Source: Agelaius tricolor
Taxonomy: Eukaryota; Chordata; Aves; Passeriformes; Icteridae
Length of the DNA: 64,000 nt
Direction of reading: 5' to 3'
Assembly: GCA_023055355.1 (NCBI GenBank)
Contig: JALJCS010000022.1
Coordinates: 7,611,001-7,675,000, forward strand
Part shown: positions 1 to 11,049 of the stretch, piece after piece
How positions within the stretch are numbered: position 1 is the first letter of the stretch
Layout of the letters: every line of letters starts with the position of its first letter
Notes under the pieces: generated by a model
Database searches by the model: none
Told to the model about the DNA's origin: nothing
What the model saw: only the letters and a program-made list of their open reading frames with translations
Translations under genes and position numbers: made by a program

Positions 1-376
1 CACAGACTCCAGCTGTGTTCCCTAAAAATGGCCAAACTGCCACTTTATGCAAAAGACCACCTCTTCCAGCTCCTTGGCAGGGTGCCCACTAAGAACTACT
101 GGGAAACTGAGCATTATGGGGCAATATTTTTTTCCACAAATAAAATGAAAGCACACTGAAGTCTTGTTTGCTCTAAGATGGGTGTCAAATCTTGGTTTGA
201 ATTCACATGAACCTTCATGTGAATTCTTGCAGATGAGTTCAACATTGCGAAACTTTTAAGCACCTGCACAGATAAGCACAGTTCAGGTCTTTGCAGTTTT
301 GAAAACTTATTTACAGAAAGCAGATTTATTAAGTTCTTAGCTATGCTAATTTATTTTTTTATTTACATTAATGTAG
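1..376 (+). other. Lipase intron upstream of the first visible exon
   Basis: AT-rich DNA ending in a pyrimidine tract and TAG acceptor at 376. No earlier lipase exon (signal peptide or N-terminal Cys segment) is recognisable here. Confidence 0.7.
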
Positions 377-502
377 GAGCTGTCTGCTGTTGATAAGTCA
401 ACAATCAAGGCCTCAAATTTTAATGCAAGCAGGAAGACCAGATTTATTGTACATGGATTTGTAGACAATGGAGAAGAAAACTGGTTGTCAGACATGTGCA
501 AG
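377..502 (+). CDS. PNLIP/PNLIPRP: Lipase exon (probably exon 4 of 13): ELSAVDK...DMCK
   Basis: Forty-two codons in phase 0, acceptor TAG at 374-376, donor GTAGGT at 503. It encodes the beta-strand region with [10 protein letters not shown] and the conserved GEENWL segment, ending in MCK. The Cys corresponds to mature Cys90, which pairs with Cys101 in pancreatic lipase. An N-glycosylation sequon, Asn-Ala-Ser (422-430), sits just before RKTRF. Confidence 0.92.
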
Positions 503-3500
503 GTAGGTACCACAGGGACACCCTTAGTTTGCATTTATAAACACATTCATATGTTTGTTGTCTGTTTTCTCTATTTCTAACCAATTTTTCTCATGCTATT
601 TGTAGTGATAAGAAAACAAAAATTAGTTCACATTTTCAGATTGTTACCAAATTGAATAGGTAGCTTTGCACCTTGAGGAAATAATGAGGTTAAATGAATT
701 CAGCTTTTCTCTTTAGTGAAGTGAGTGACAAAAGATTTGACTCAGTAGGTGCCCTTTTTCTTGGCAAAAAGAACATAAGCCCTGGGGTAAGATACTGGCT
801 GGGATCGGGGTGATTCCAGAAATGACTGCAGACTCACAGGTCCTGCATCCTATTTCTCCAGCCAAGAGAAGGTTTCTAGATGTGGAAGGGCTATCAGGAA
901 GGTTTGGGCTGCCACATGAGTGCAGGAGGCTGAGCACCTGAGCTGGCCATTGCCAAAAGCAACAAAGACATAAAAATGTACATCCAAAGGGGACCTCAAG
1001 GGGAGCATTTCAAACAAAGCTTTCAATCTAGGACTTGCTATGAGCACTGGATGTAGTAAAGCACTCTGCTTTATTGATTTTTGTGCTAATTCCACAAATT
1101 ATTTCCTAACTCTGTCCCTATGCAAAGTGCAATTCCAGCTTGTGGCTTTCTCAAGTCCTCCAAACATGATTTAATTGCTGCTGGAGGTAATCAAAGCCCC
1201 TAGTCATGCAGCACAGAGCAAAATACCAGTTGATGGCACTTTGAGGATAAGGCTTTTCAACCATTAACAGAAATACAATTTTTAAAAATAATGTATTCCT
1301 ATTTTACTTATGAGAACACTATGAGGAACAACGTGAAACTAAAATCAAGGTATTTCACATTTATTGCATCCCCATTGCCTGCTTCTTTTTGATGCTAGAT
1401 GAAAAGAAAAATGATGGATGATTGTTGGATTTGTCAGTTAGTAATTTGTTTCAAGTATCAGAAGCAGAATGATGCTTTTATAATTTTCTGTCTTACATTT
1501 TGCATTTTAAAATAGAGGTTTGTTTCCTGGAACTTCACAATCAATGAGATATCTCACAATATTTTTTTCAGCTTGTCCCTTAAATCCATTTGATCAATTT
1601 TCCAGGATGTAGAGGCAGGAGATAAGTCCTTGAATTCTTCATCTATTATGGCAGCCTGTGTTTTATCACAATACTCTAGTTTATATTTAGAAACAAATTG
1701 GTCTCAGTGAATCTTTTCAATAAAGAGCAGAGCAAAGGGGATTGTGAATACATCAATCCTCCTATGTGTATCTATTACTTGCTTTCCTTCCCATTAAGCA
1801 ACAATCCTATCTGCAAATTGATTTTTACCACTTCTAGTATGGTCACAGACACTTTTATTGCCTTTTTTGTCCTTTGTCAGCTGTTGTCATGTACTGAAGC
1901 TGCTAAAACAAAATACTTTTAGCCAAACAATCCAGCTCAATGGAGAACAGTAAAGCTTCTGATTCTGTGGAAAAGTCTCTGCCTGCATATACATATTTCC
2001 AAATAAAGCCATAAATCCTAAATGAGCACCAACAGTTTATGCACCATCTTATAAAAACACATTCTCTTTCTTACAAATCTGCATCAGAAAACCACTATTG
2101 ACTTTAACTATCAAAAATATTCCAATTGAATTTGAGTTAAAGTAGTACTTTTAAATCACTGAAGTGAATGGTTGCATAAGTGGAGCTCTTATTTAGTGTT
2201 ACATATCAAGTTTGTTTGAAAATAAAAATTGAACGTTTCATTATTGATATTGTTCTCCTTTCTGTAAAAAATACTGCTCTGGGTATTTGAAATTATTACT
2301 ACATTACATATCACCCTCTTCCAGCACTGTGTGATCACACAAACCCCTCTGAGCACACATGCATGCTAAAGCTTTGGTTTTCAAATCATTCTCACACAAG
2401 TTCACACAAGATTTAGTAGCTGAGCCACAATGACCAACATGAACTGATCCCATACTGTATTTACCATGGTTTTTACTTTTGTTTTACAAAACAGAGGATG
2501 CTTACTGTGGAAGATGTGAACTGCATCTGTGTGAACTGGCAGAGAGGTGCAATGTGTCAGTACACCCAGGCAGCCAACAATGTCCGCATTGTGGGCGCTG
2601 AAATCTCTTATTTTGTGGACGTCCTCAAGGTAAGAGTCTGCTGTTCCTAAAGCTGTACTATAGTACTGATTTGAAAGAAATACAGCTCTGGAACTTCCAC
2701 AAATGTGGATGTAACCAGCAGAAAATATTGTCCTTTACTCCACAGTCAGATATGCTGAAAACAAACAGCACAAAAAACAAACAGCACAATATTTTTAAAA
2801 AGAAGAGTATTATGTGATAGCAGCGAGGCCTGCCAACTTAAGGAGAAGAAATTCTAAAGGAAATTCTCATAGTACAGCCAAAGAGTTATTCTGTAGATGT
2901 TAACTAACACAGTGTAAAACTAAATACGCAGAAATAATGGATTGGCAAACTTCTTTTTCATGGAGACAACCAATGAGCTCTCAAGAACACCAGAAAACCA
3001 GCTGGCAGCACTGGCTGGGGACGAGCAGGACCCACCAGCTGCCCCAGGAAAAGCTGCAGTGGACAGTGCCCAAACTCACAGGGGATGGCTCCTTTTGCAG
3101 CCTGCTTCACATGGCAAGTGAAGCTTGGTCTAAAACCTTCCCTTAATCTAATTGCTTTCAACACATATTTCCCATAAAAGAGCTGTAACTAAAACCAGAG
3201 AGTGTGCTGGGTCTAGCAGTGCTCTGACCCACCTCTCATTCTCCACATCTGCATTGCAGCTACTGAATTCCTGTCCAAAAAGGCTAAAGGGATTTCTCAT
3301 CTCATGGCCTCCTCCCGGTTTGTGTATAACCAAAGTGTAACTCCAGCCAGGAGTAACTAAAAGTTCCTGGCTGGCTTATTCTTCTTCAGACAATCATTCT
3401 GTGAAACTTAATGGGCCCTCTGGAAGGATACAGAGCCCCTCAGGACTCTTGACAGAGCTGTCTGGAGTTATAACAGTCTCCAAACCAGGGCAGCAGCTGA

Positions 3501-6500
3501 ATAAGGTGGTTTGGAAAAATCTCTGTGCAGAATAGAAGTAACTGGCAAAGAGACGCTGAAATCCTAGAGGAGATTCTGAGCCAGCAGGCAAATTAAAGTA
3601 GTTTCCCAGCCCTCTCCAAATCTCCCCTGTTGCTGTTTGCTGGTGCAAAGGGGCATGGCAATGTGTGTGTTTTGCTGTTTTGTCAGGAGGAATACGGGTA
3701 CTCCCCAGCTGACGTTCACATCATCGGTCACAGCCTGGGAGCGCACGCTGCTGGCGAGGCCGGCCGGAGGCAGCCGGGCATCGGCAGAATTACAGGTCAG
3801 TGCCTGCAGCCACCTTCCTCCCACCAGAGACACCTCACAGAGCCCTGCTACCCGCTCTGAATCATCCCACTATGGATCTGAATCATCCCATCTCTGGGCT
3901 GCAGCACAGTCAGGGGCAATTGGAATATTGTGCTCCTCCCACACCATACCCCAAGGAGCAGGGCTGTGCTAAGCGGGCAAAAGAGTGTGATAATTATTTT
4001 CCTTGCATATGTTACAGAAAAGGAATTTTTTTTTAAATTCAGTACTTCCAGAGGTTAAAGCTGTGGGTTTGGTCTCCTTATTCATCATGTAGGCAATGCC
4101 AAGGGCAATGTGCATTAAGCAGAGCGGCCTTTCATGGATAAAAGACAATTTTGAACATTATTAACAAAACCCTTTTCAATTGTTTTTCCTCGGGGATTTC
4201 AGGCTTGGTGAAACTTGGACTAATAGTCTACAAAGTTCAGTTTAAAAGCAAACCCAAAATAAGCTGCCTAGGGACAAGAAGAGATGCAAGTATAAGGCAG
4301 CTAAAGCTGTGCAATTTGCAAGACTTTACAAGCACCTGAAATTGCTACAGCGATTTGGGAAGCTAATTGATTCCATTTTCTGCTAGGTTCAAAAGCAAAG
4401 CTCATTGCTTCAAAACTAGATGTTTTTCCCAAAATCTGACTGGAGCCCAATGTAGGCAAGCAGGTTTCAACATTTCAACACCTCCAAGCAGGGGGTGCTA
4501 TCAGCACAAATTCCTCTGAGTACTCTCAAGCAAGGGACTCCAGAAACCACCCAGGTGGATCAGCTCCTTGGGATGCATACACAGTAACCTCAGTTTGAGC
4601 AGTGTTATTAAAGAGAAGTTCAATTAAAAGAAAAAAAAAAAGTTAATTCCAAGTGTTGGCATTCAGTATTGTTGTAAGTATGTAAAGCAGTGAAATTTAA
4701 TAGGCTTTCCACAGGTGACTTCCTGGGAGAAAAGCCACTTGGAAGTTGAGAGCAAACATCCTCATTTTATTAATGCCTATATTACTTAGATATAAGAATC
4801 ATAGGCAACTATATTTGTGACATTCATTATATACCATCAATACATAAAATGATTCTACACCTACATTTCTTTATTTACACTTAATACTACTCTCTTTGTC
4901 TCAGGACTGGACCCTGCACAACCTTATTTTCAAGGCACTCCAATTGAAGTCAGACTGGATAAATCTGATGCAGAATTTGTTGATGTTATCCACACAGACT
5001 CAGCTCCCACAATCCCCAACTTAGGTGAGTATGCAACTCTACTGATAATTTATTATTTACTGCTCTGAATTATTTATGCCCCGTGGCACTTCAGTGTCCT
5101 GATTGTTCACCGAGGCTTTTGTGCTGGGGCACAACAGAACAAATTCCCCACTTCAGTCACTAACAGCTCCTGGCCTAAAACACTGTGCACAGGTAAACAT
5201 GAAGCCAGCAGCCACAGGCATGAGACAAGATTAATTTAAAACGTGCTTACCCCTGTTTCAAATGCTGCAGGTTTTGGCATGCGGCCAGCTATAGGACATC
5301 TTGACTTTTATCCAAACGGAGGAGAGGAGATGCCCGGCTGTGACAAGAACCCTATTTCACAGATTGTAGATCTCGACGGCATCTGGGAAGGTAAGGTGTT
5401 GTTTGCATGACAAATTCAGGGGAGCCCCTCAAAGTGTAGCCACTTACCTTGCCTGAATTCAGGTGTTTTGCATTAGCTTTTGGTGTATCCACCAGCTGCA
5501 GACTGCAGCAAAGCTGTTAAAATGCTCAAAACACACCACTTTTCCAGAGCTTATTAAAAAATAAACAAGACAAAGGGTTTGCCTCTGGAAAATGTGTTTC
5601 CTCTAAAGGATCTAATATCAGAAACAAAAGTTGCTGGAGCTGTGCCAGACATTTTGCAGGGTCTTTTAAGAACACATTGCATTTTGTGTCAGCTGTCCCA
5701 GCAGCAGCACTGGTGGAATTGGGCAAAGATGTTCACAGCTACTCCTGGGAGACTCTCTCCAGCTGAAATTCTTCGGCGATAAAGCAATTAATTCGATTCC
5801 TTGTTAAGTTACAGATTACAATCAGAGTTGCAATGAAGTGATCTCACTGTGCCTATTTTTAGGCAGCTAAAAAAAGATGGGCACGGAGTTGCTCAAATAC
5901 TCTGTTCTTTGTTGTTTAACGTGGTTCTAACGAAATCTCTAAGTATCAGAGGGTTCCTATGTATATTTCTAAAATTAAATTGCACATAAAATTAAAAAAA
6001 TAAATTAACAATCTCGAAGGTTTCTGCTGTGGAGATTTTTCAGTACATTATCTGAGCTCTTTCTTACACTACTGCAAACAACTGAAACTCTGGGAATCCA
6101 TTATCTGACTTGTGATCGCTAGCCTTTTACTCCAGGTTTTATTCAATGCAGCTGGAGGCATTACTTTTTCATTCTCGCCCCCCCCCTCTTTTTTTTTTAT
6201 AGAGTAAACTTGTTATCATAATGGGGAATTAAAGCACAAAGAAATAACTGCGTAGTATATGGTCTTCTTTTTAACCTGAAGTCAGGAAAATACAGGCAAC
6301 ACAAAGGAAAATAATATATTCATTATTTTAATTTTAAGAGTCTCCCTTTCTTAAGTACCTCCCAAATAATAATAATTTTGTTTTGAAGCCCTCAGCTGGA
6401 GCAAATCAGCACTGCCCTAGGAAGTTCACTGTTAAATACTTTTCATTTGGTTTTCTTTTGTTATGGTAATGAAACTGTTGCCTACAAAAGACCTGCTGCA

Positions 6501-9500
6501 GGCAGCTCTGGTTTCTATTGTTAAACTCGGTCAGATTGCTTGAATAAGTGTTTTTTGAGGGGCAGGGGCTGGGCTGAGCTGCACAGTCGGTTCCACAAAG
6601 CATTTCAAGTTTGCATTTTATACCTGTTGAGCCAGTGACATTCCTTAGGGAATCATTCCTTGGGGTGAGCGCATGAGAAGCAAGAAAGGTTCCACCCTCG
6701 CGTTTGATTCTCCAAGAACTGAGATGAGGCTTTTGAGGAGGAACGAGGTGTCCCAGTGACATGGGTTTCTTTCCTTGAGTGGGAAGAGAAAAGAAGAACC
6801 AACCTGGGGGCATCTTTTCACAGGAACTCGGGACTTCATAGCTTGCAATCACCTGAGGAGTTACAAGTACTACTCGGACAGTATCATCTACCCCGACGGA
6901 TTTTTAGGCTATCCTTGTCCTTCATATAATCTTTTTAAAGATGTAAGTATTTCTCAGAGCTTCAGGATGGACCCTGTTGAAAGCATTATTAAAAATAAAT
7001 CCTTTGACTAATTTTTTTTTCTTTTTCTTGTCTGGCTGGATAATGTTTGTAATAGATATATTTATTTTCACTAGGGAACCTGTTTCCCATGCCCAGAAGA
7101 GGGATGCCCAACTATGGGTCACTATGCAGACAGATTCAAGGACAAGGTTAAAACTGAGTTCACTAAACTTTACCTGAATACTAGAGAGGCCAAGGATTTT
7201 CCTCGTGAGTTTTGAATGCTTCCATTGCTACCTACTCCTCATAAAAATTTTATTTTCCTGTTGGACAGTTAACTTTAGCAGATGAACAGATCTCATCACA
7301 GTGCAAAGTCTCTTCTGTTCTTCATGCTTTTTCTTCTTTTGCCCCATCACTAATGCCAGTTTGGGGCCCTACAGGACAAGAAAGTTGCTGACAAACTCTG
7401 GAGTCTAGTGGAGGTTACTGAGATGTTTGGAGAAGGTTCAAGGAAAAGGGAGGAGAGACAATGCACAGAAGTTGCAGAAAGGAAATTTCTTATTAAATAG
7501 TATTAAAGTTATATCACAATGGAAGTGGTTAAATGCAGGAAGAGGGGTCCAGGGAAGCTGGGAAATCTCCATCATTGGAGATACCAAAAACTCCATTTGA
7601 CAAAGGCCAAGAACAAGCTGATCACAGCTGTTGGATGGACAAGATGAGCTCCTGTACAGCCTCAGTTATCCTAAATGCCAGCACTCACAACACACTGCTT
7701 AGTTTGCTCTTGGAAGCACAAATCAGAACCTCCTTGAGCTCCTTTTGGTAATTGCACTCTAAAAGGAAGTTCCCACCAACAAAAATTATTTTCCTGGAGC
7801 TTCAGAACTCTTTCATGCTGCTTAGATTCTGTATCTGTATTTATCCCTAACACCCCTTTATTTCCAGCTTCACTCTGTATGAAAACCTTAATGATCAAAA
7901 TGCTGACATCTGTATAGTATTTACTACAATATGGACTAGTTTTCTCTTTTTTTCTCTCCCAGAAAGTAACACAAATATCTTCTGTTTCTCATGTTGATCT
8001 CATTAGGACATAACAGATTTGACTCACCAGTGTTTTGTATTTTCTGCTCTCAACTATACTGTACAGACATACAAGCAAAAAAAAAAAAAAAAAATAGAAT
8101 TTGATATTTTGGGGACTGCTTCTCCCTGGGTACAGTCTAAGTAATTCTATTTCTTCTGTGTAGTTTGGAGGTACAAAATTTCCGTGACCCTCTCTGGAAA
8201 GAGCAAAATAAAAGGATATGTAAATGTTGCCCTCTATGGCACTAATGGGAACACAAAGCAGCACCAGATCACCGAGTAAGTTAAAAATTCAATAGAAAAG
8301 AAACTTTTCTTCTAGAACCCTTAATTTGTATTTGTAATTAATAATTCTGTTTTAATTGATCTTGTGAAGAGAGAAACAAAAAGGCAGCATTTCAGGCCCA
8401 CCTGCCTTTGCTGCCTCTGAAAAAGTGATTTGGGGTGAATTACATCAGAAATCTGGCTACAATATTGCTGCCATATAATGGGATAAGTGTTGTCTCTCTG
8501 CTGAATTTCTACCCTCTTGCCACCACAGCAGAGCCTTTGACAAGACTGGTAATTAAGTGTGAATGTTGCCATGCCTCACATCCATAAAATGCTGTTTTTC
8601 ACAGGGGTACCCTCAAACCAGACAACACTTACACAGCCTACATTGATGCAGAAGTTAATGTAGGAGAAGTTACCAAGGTCAAATTCCTTTGGAACAACAA
8701 CTGGATAAACCCAACTCTTCCTAAACTGGGAGCTGCAACTATCACAGTAGAAGTTGGGCAAAATAGAAGAGAGTAAGTACATCCATTGTGAAAATCTTGA
8801 AAGTTACTGGAGAAGGTAGGTGACAGAATTATAAGTGGAGTGGAAGCCTTTCCACAAGAAAAGTTATTTAAGGCATTAAAAGGAAAAGATTCTCAAGGAA
8901 ACCTTTTCTTTCCTTCCTTTCAAGACACTGTTCATCCATAGTTCTATTCACTGCTACTTCAACCCTTTGCCTTAAATAACCTCAAAGAAAAACTGAAAAT
9001 CTCTCCAAGCTTTAGAAGAGCAAATTTTTTGTATAACCCTTTGGGTGAGAAAAATTAATGCTGACTTGGATTGTCAGCATCATTCTTGCTAAACTCCTTC
9101 TGTCCACAAAAACAGATTATTTATGGGTCTGATTCACTGTCAGCTGGAACCAGCCAAGTATTCCGTTGGTATTGATGACCCCTAAGGTCATGACTGACTA
9201 GAGAGGATGGTGATAATAAATCCACCTTTCCAATGAGGAACACTAACACTTGGAGCCTGCACTGAAAAGCTACCTATAAAGCTGAGGGAAAAAGGCTAAA
9301 ATTGATTTCTCTACACTTTGTAAAGCACAGCTTGGATGTTCAGATTATAGAAGCATGCTTTTCTGATCCAGTTTTACTAATTTTCCTGGACTTTAAACAT
9401 GAATTTCCTTATTTTCTTGATCAGTTATTTTACTTTATCCACATCATGAGTTGGCATCTAGAACATGAGGTACAGTTTAAATTTTATTTATTCTATTTTC

Positions 9501-10049
9501 AAATGAGCAATTAAAATCCCATCACTTAAAAGACAACATGAGAGGTGGAAACAGTTTCAAGCAAAGTGAAATTATTACAGCCAAGCAGCACTTGAACTCA
9601 CCTTAAGCAGAGGCATTGAGTCTGGTTGTAATTTCCAGTCACCAAAGCACCTTGCTGACAAAGTGTAATCCTGTAGATAGGAACTCACCCTTCTACTGAC
9701 TTATGGCCTTTGCACAAATAGTTGTGATCATCTCTATGGAGATGGTAGCACAAAATTTGGGGAAAGACCCCAAAACTGTAACATTAAAGTAAGGTGGGGA
9801 ATGAAGCAGAATGAATAGAGTCTATCAATGCTTTCCCAAGCAGTTATAGTTCAAATTTAGAAGCTCAAGGTTTGTCCATTTGTCTGAAATGACAGATCAG
9901 GTTGTGTTACCATCAGTGTAAATCCACCTGTACAATTTCAGCAGCTGCTGACAGCTCAAGGTGCTCTCATTTCCTTTATCCTCAGGTACCGTTTCTGTGG
10001 CTCTGAGACCGTGAGGGAGGATGTCCTGCAGACTCTGACTGCTTGCTGA
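377..10049 (+). CDS. PNLIP/PNLIPRP: Pancreatic lipase-family gene (3' ten coding exons; 5' end outside window)
   Basis: Joined exons: 377-502, 2495-2629, 3687-3795, 4905-5024, 5271-5390, 6824-6942, 7075-7204, 8164-8275, 8605-8772, 9986-10049. They give one open frame of 400 residues plus stop, and every intron is GT-AG with matching phase. The family hydrolyses dietary triglycerides, phospholipids or galactolipids in the gut lumen after secretion from the pancreas. Visible landmarks are the nucleophile elbow GHSLG (Ser codon 3732-3734), the acid in GLDPAQP (Asp codon 4910-4912), the histidine in ACNHLRS (His codon 6850-6852), a full-length lid between two Cys, and a C-terminal PLAT domain ending in Cys. 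About 65 N-terminal residues (signal peptide and start of the mature protein) are missing to the left. The residues that inactivate mammalian PNLIPRP1 (Val and Ala after GLDP) are absent, so an active enzyme is inferred. From remembered mammalian proteins, similarity is mixed: the lid is PNLIP/RP1-like, the PLAT region RP1- and RP2-like. Synteny next to HSPA12A would favour RP2. The paralogue is therefore unresolved. Confidence 0.93.
503..2494 (+). other. Lipase intron
   Basis: About 2 kb with GT-AG ends. Only short stop-bounded frames and AT-rich DNA; I see no clear repeat or RNA gene. Confidence 0.8.
2495..2629 (+). CDS. PNLIP/PNLIPRP: Lipase exon (probably exon 5): CICVNWQRG...FVDVLK
   Basis: Forty-five codons in phase 0 between acceptor ACAG (2491-2494) and donor GTAAGA. 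It carries NCICVNW and [14 protein letters not shown], hallmark lipase-family segments. An extra Cys (2555-2557) lies where human PNLIP has Thr112 (mature numbering). Confidence 0.94.
2630..3686 (+). other. Lipase intron
   Basis: About 1.06 kb with GT-AG ends. Moderately GC-rich around 2990-3080. No recognisable family in any frame. Confidence 0.8.
3687..3795 (+). CDS. PNLIP/PNLIPRP: Lipase exon with nucleophile elbow GHSLG
   Basis: 109 bases (36 codons plus one base), acceptor GTCAG, donor GTCAGT. It encodes [20 protein letters not shown] with the catalytic serine (AGC, 3732-3734), equivalent to mature Ser152. The [11 protein letters not shown] loop is one residue shorter than the RRTNGTIGRITG of human PNLIP and lacks its N-glycosylation sequon. 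The exon is GC- and CpG-rich compared with its flanks. Confidence 0.95.
3796..4904 (+). other. Lipase intron
   Basis: About 1.1 kb with GT-AG ends. Contains a short A-rich tract near 4630. Nothing else recognised. Confidence 0.8.
4905..5024 (+). CDS. PNLIP/PNLIPRP: Lipase exon with catalytic Asp (GLDPAQPYF)
   Basis: The split Gly codon joins the previous exon; 39 full codons follow, and the donor is GTGAGT. The catalytic Asp is codon 4910-4912. It continues with [18 protein letters not shown], strongly conserved in the family. DPA-Q-P is the active-enzyme pattern. The free Cys181 of human PNLIP is Tyr here. Confidence 0.95.
   Translation, partial: DWTLHNLIFKALQLKSDWINLMQNLLMLSTQTQLPQSPT
5271..5390 (+). 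CDS. PNLIP/PNLIPRP: Lipase exon with lid (MPGCDKN...DGIWEG)
   Basis: 120 bases in the same phase as the preceding exon, acceptor TGCAG, donor GTAAGG. It encodes [16 protein letters not shown] and most of the lid loop between the disulphide-bonded cysteines (human Cys237-Cys261). The lid is not shortened, unlike the mini-lid of guinea-pig PNLIPRP2. Confidence 0.95.
5391..6823 (+). other. Lipase intron
   Basis: About 1.4 kb with GT-AG ends. Holds a C9 run followed by a T-rich tract at 6178-6199. The minus-strand open frame over 6406-6852 overlaps the next exon antisense and has no family signature. Confidence 0.8.
6824..6942 (+). CDS. PNLIP/PNLIPRP: Lipase exon with catalytic His ([11 protein letters not shown])
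   Basis: 119 bases, acceptor CACAG, donor GTAAGT. It closes the lid with TRDFIACNH; the catalytic His codon is 6850-6852 (human mature His263). It continues through [16 protein letters not shown]. Confidence 0.95.
7075..7204 (+). CDS. PNLIP/PNLIPRP: Lipase exon, Cys-rich end of catalytic domain
   Basis: Forty-three codons plus one base, acceptor CTAG, donor GTGAGT. It encodes [19 protein letters not shown], the conserved double-disulphide segment, then the linker leading to the PLAT domain ([10 protein letters not shown]). Confidence 0.95.
7205..8163 (+). other. Lipase intron with CR1 fragment and poly(A) tract
   Basis: Contains a degenerate CR1-like stretch (about 7395-7690) and an A18 run at 8077-8094. 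The remainder is unremarkable. Confidence 0.75.
7395..7690 (+). mobile_element. Degenerate CR1 LINE 3'-end fragment
   Basis: The segment around 7550-7630 (GGGAAATCTCCATCATTGGA, then ACAAAGGCC) follows the CR1 3'-region pattern of 'gaatctccatccttggagatac ... ggacaaggcc'. It is diverged and edges are approximate. It lies in the sense orientation within a lipase intron. Confidence 0.55.
8164..8275 (+). CDS. PNLIP/PNLIPRP: Lipase exon, start of PLAT domain
   Basis: 112 bases, acceptor TGTAG, donor GTAAGT. It begins the C-terminal beta-sandwich PLAT domain ([30 protein letters not shown]), which binds colipase in pancreatic lipase. Confidence 0.95.
8276..8604 (+). other. Lipase intron
   Basis: 329 bases, GT-AG, nothing else recognised. 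Confidence 0.75.
8605..8772 (+). CDS. PNLIP/PNLIPRP: Lipase exon, PLAT domain core
   Basis: 168 bases, acceptor CACAG, donor GTAAGT. It encodes [39 protein letters not shown] and the ITVEVG strand. KFLWNNN-INPTLPK resembles PNLIPRP1 as I remember it. Confidence 0.95.
8773..9985 (+). other. Last lipase intron
   Basis: About 1.2 kb with GT-AG ends. AT-rich, no repeat or gene recognised. Confidence 0.8.
9986..10049 (+). CDS. PNLIP/PNLIPRP: Lipase terminal coding exon
   Basis: Acceptor CTCAG at 9981-9985. It encodes [20 protein letters not shown] and the stop TGA (10047-10049). The two Cys match the family's final disulphide (human Cys433-Cys449), so the C terminus is complete. Confidence 0.95.
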
Positions 10050-10080
10050 CAGCATCTTCAGATCCCCAAATCCTGCTGCC

Positions 10081-10086
10081 AATAAA
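10081..10086 (+). terminator. Poly(A) signal AATAAA of the lipase gene
   Basis: AATAAA lies 32 bases after the stop codon, giving a very short 3' UTR of about 50 bases, as is usual for pancreatic lipase mRNAs. A GT-rich stretch (about 10132-10160) follows as a plausible downstream element. Confidence 0.85.
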
Positions 10087-11040
10087 AGCTACTCATGCAG
10101 AAAACACTGGGATCTGCAGCTGTGATACTGATGGCGTGTGTTGTTTGGGGTGGGGTTCTGCTGCTTTGGGAGGCAGAGGTTAAGTCTGTGGGTACCTCTC
10201 TACAGACAGAATTTTTAGAGTGGCTTTAGGAGTGAATGTGCCAAGACCAGTTGGAGAATTCCCCTGCTTTCAGCCTGTTTCAAAAAAAAAAAAAAATTCA
10301 AGCAAGAGGAAAGGGGGCAGGTAGCAGAAACAAATTCATTTCTGTCCCCATGTAATCCTGCCTCGTGCCCCTCAGCATTCTGCTGGACAAGGGGTCTGTG
10401 TCTCCTCTGCTGCCAGAGGAATCTCATCCTCACTGATAAAACCTCACAGAACTGCTGGGGATCTGCTGCTCCTCACATCTGCTGCTCCTGGGGACCTTCT
10501 CCCAGTTTCTCCTGACCTCTCCTGGGTCTCTCTGGGCAAGCTTTCCTCACCCAGAACGCCCTGTCCTGGAGGACATCAACCCCTCAGCAAGGCTTTAGAT
10601 TCTGTGTCGTGGTGGAGGTGGAAACCAATTTATTTTGTGTTGCAGCACTACTTTTCTAGTCTAGAAAAAAAAAAAAAAAAAAAAAAAAAAAGCAGGTTTC
10701 AGGGTTTTTGGTTGGTTGTTTGTTTTTTTAATTGAGTGCATTCTGCCAGCCCTCACAGGGTGATGGGAAGGAGATAGGGGATGTGAATAGTAGACAAAGA
10801 AACATCAGCACTGAAGATTATCAACCTATGGGCATGCTCTGGGCTGAAGTAAGTTCTTTATGTAAAAGCCAAAGTGCTCCTTGCTTTAACACAACTGAAG
10901 AGAAAGAATATCCTCCAGCAATTTCAGTTTTAGTCAGAGACATGCAGGCTTGCTTTTATGCTTAAAAACCTAAATTGCACTTCTGCTTCTCGCCCAGATT
11001 AAAAGGTACTATTTGACTTAGATTAGATGTATGGAAGGAG
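10087..11040. other. Intergenic DNA 3' of the lipase gene
   Basis: No gene seen. Contains an A15 run (10282-10296) and an A27 run (10665-10691). The latter could be a retroposon tail or a simple repeat; I could not match the sequence before it to a known element. Confidence 0.6.
10665..10691. repeat. Poly(A) tract, 27 bases
   Basis: Uninterrupted A27 directly visible. CR1 elements do not end in poly(A), so it is not a CR1 tail. Confidence 0.95.
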
Positions 11041-11049
11041 TTCTGTATT

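Noticed and set aside
3394..3833. Overlapping minus-strand frames across the serine-elbow exon
   Set aside because: Shadows of the plus-strand lipase exon; the plus frame carries GHSLG.
6406..6852. 148-codon minus-strand open frame
   Set aside because: It runs antisense through lipase intron and exon sequence, with no domain and no splice partner.
10665..10691. A27 tract as the tail of a processed pseudogene or SINE
   Set aside because: The preceding several hundred bases showed no recognisable gene or element, and no flanking duplication was evident, so I list it only as a simple repeat.
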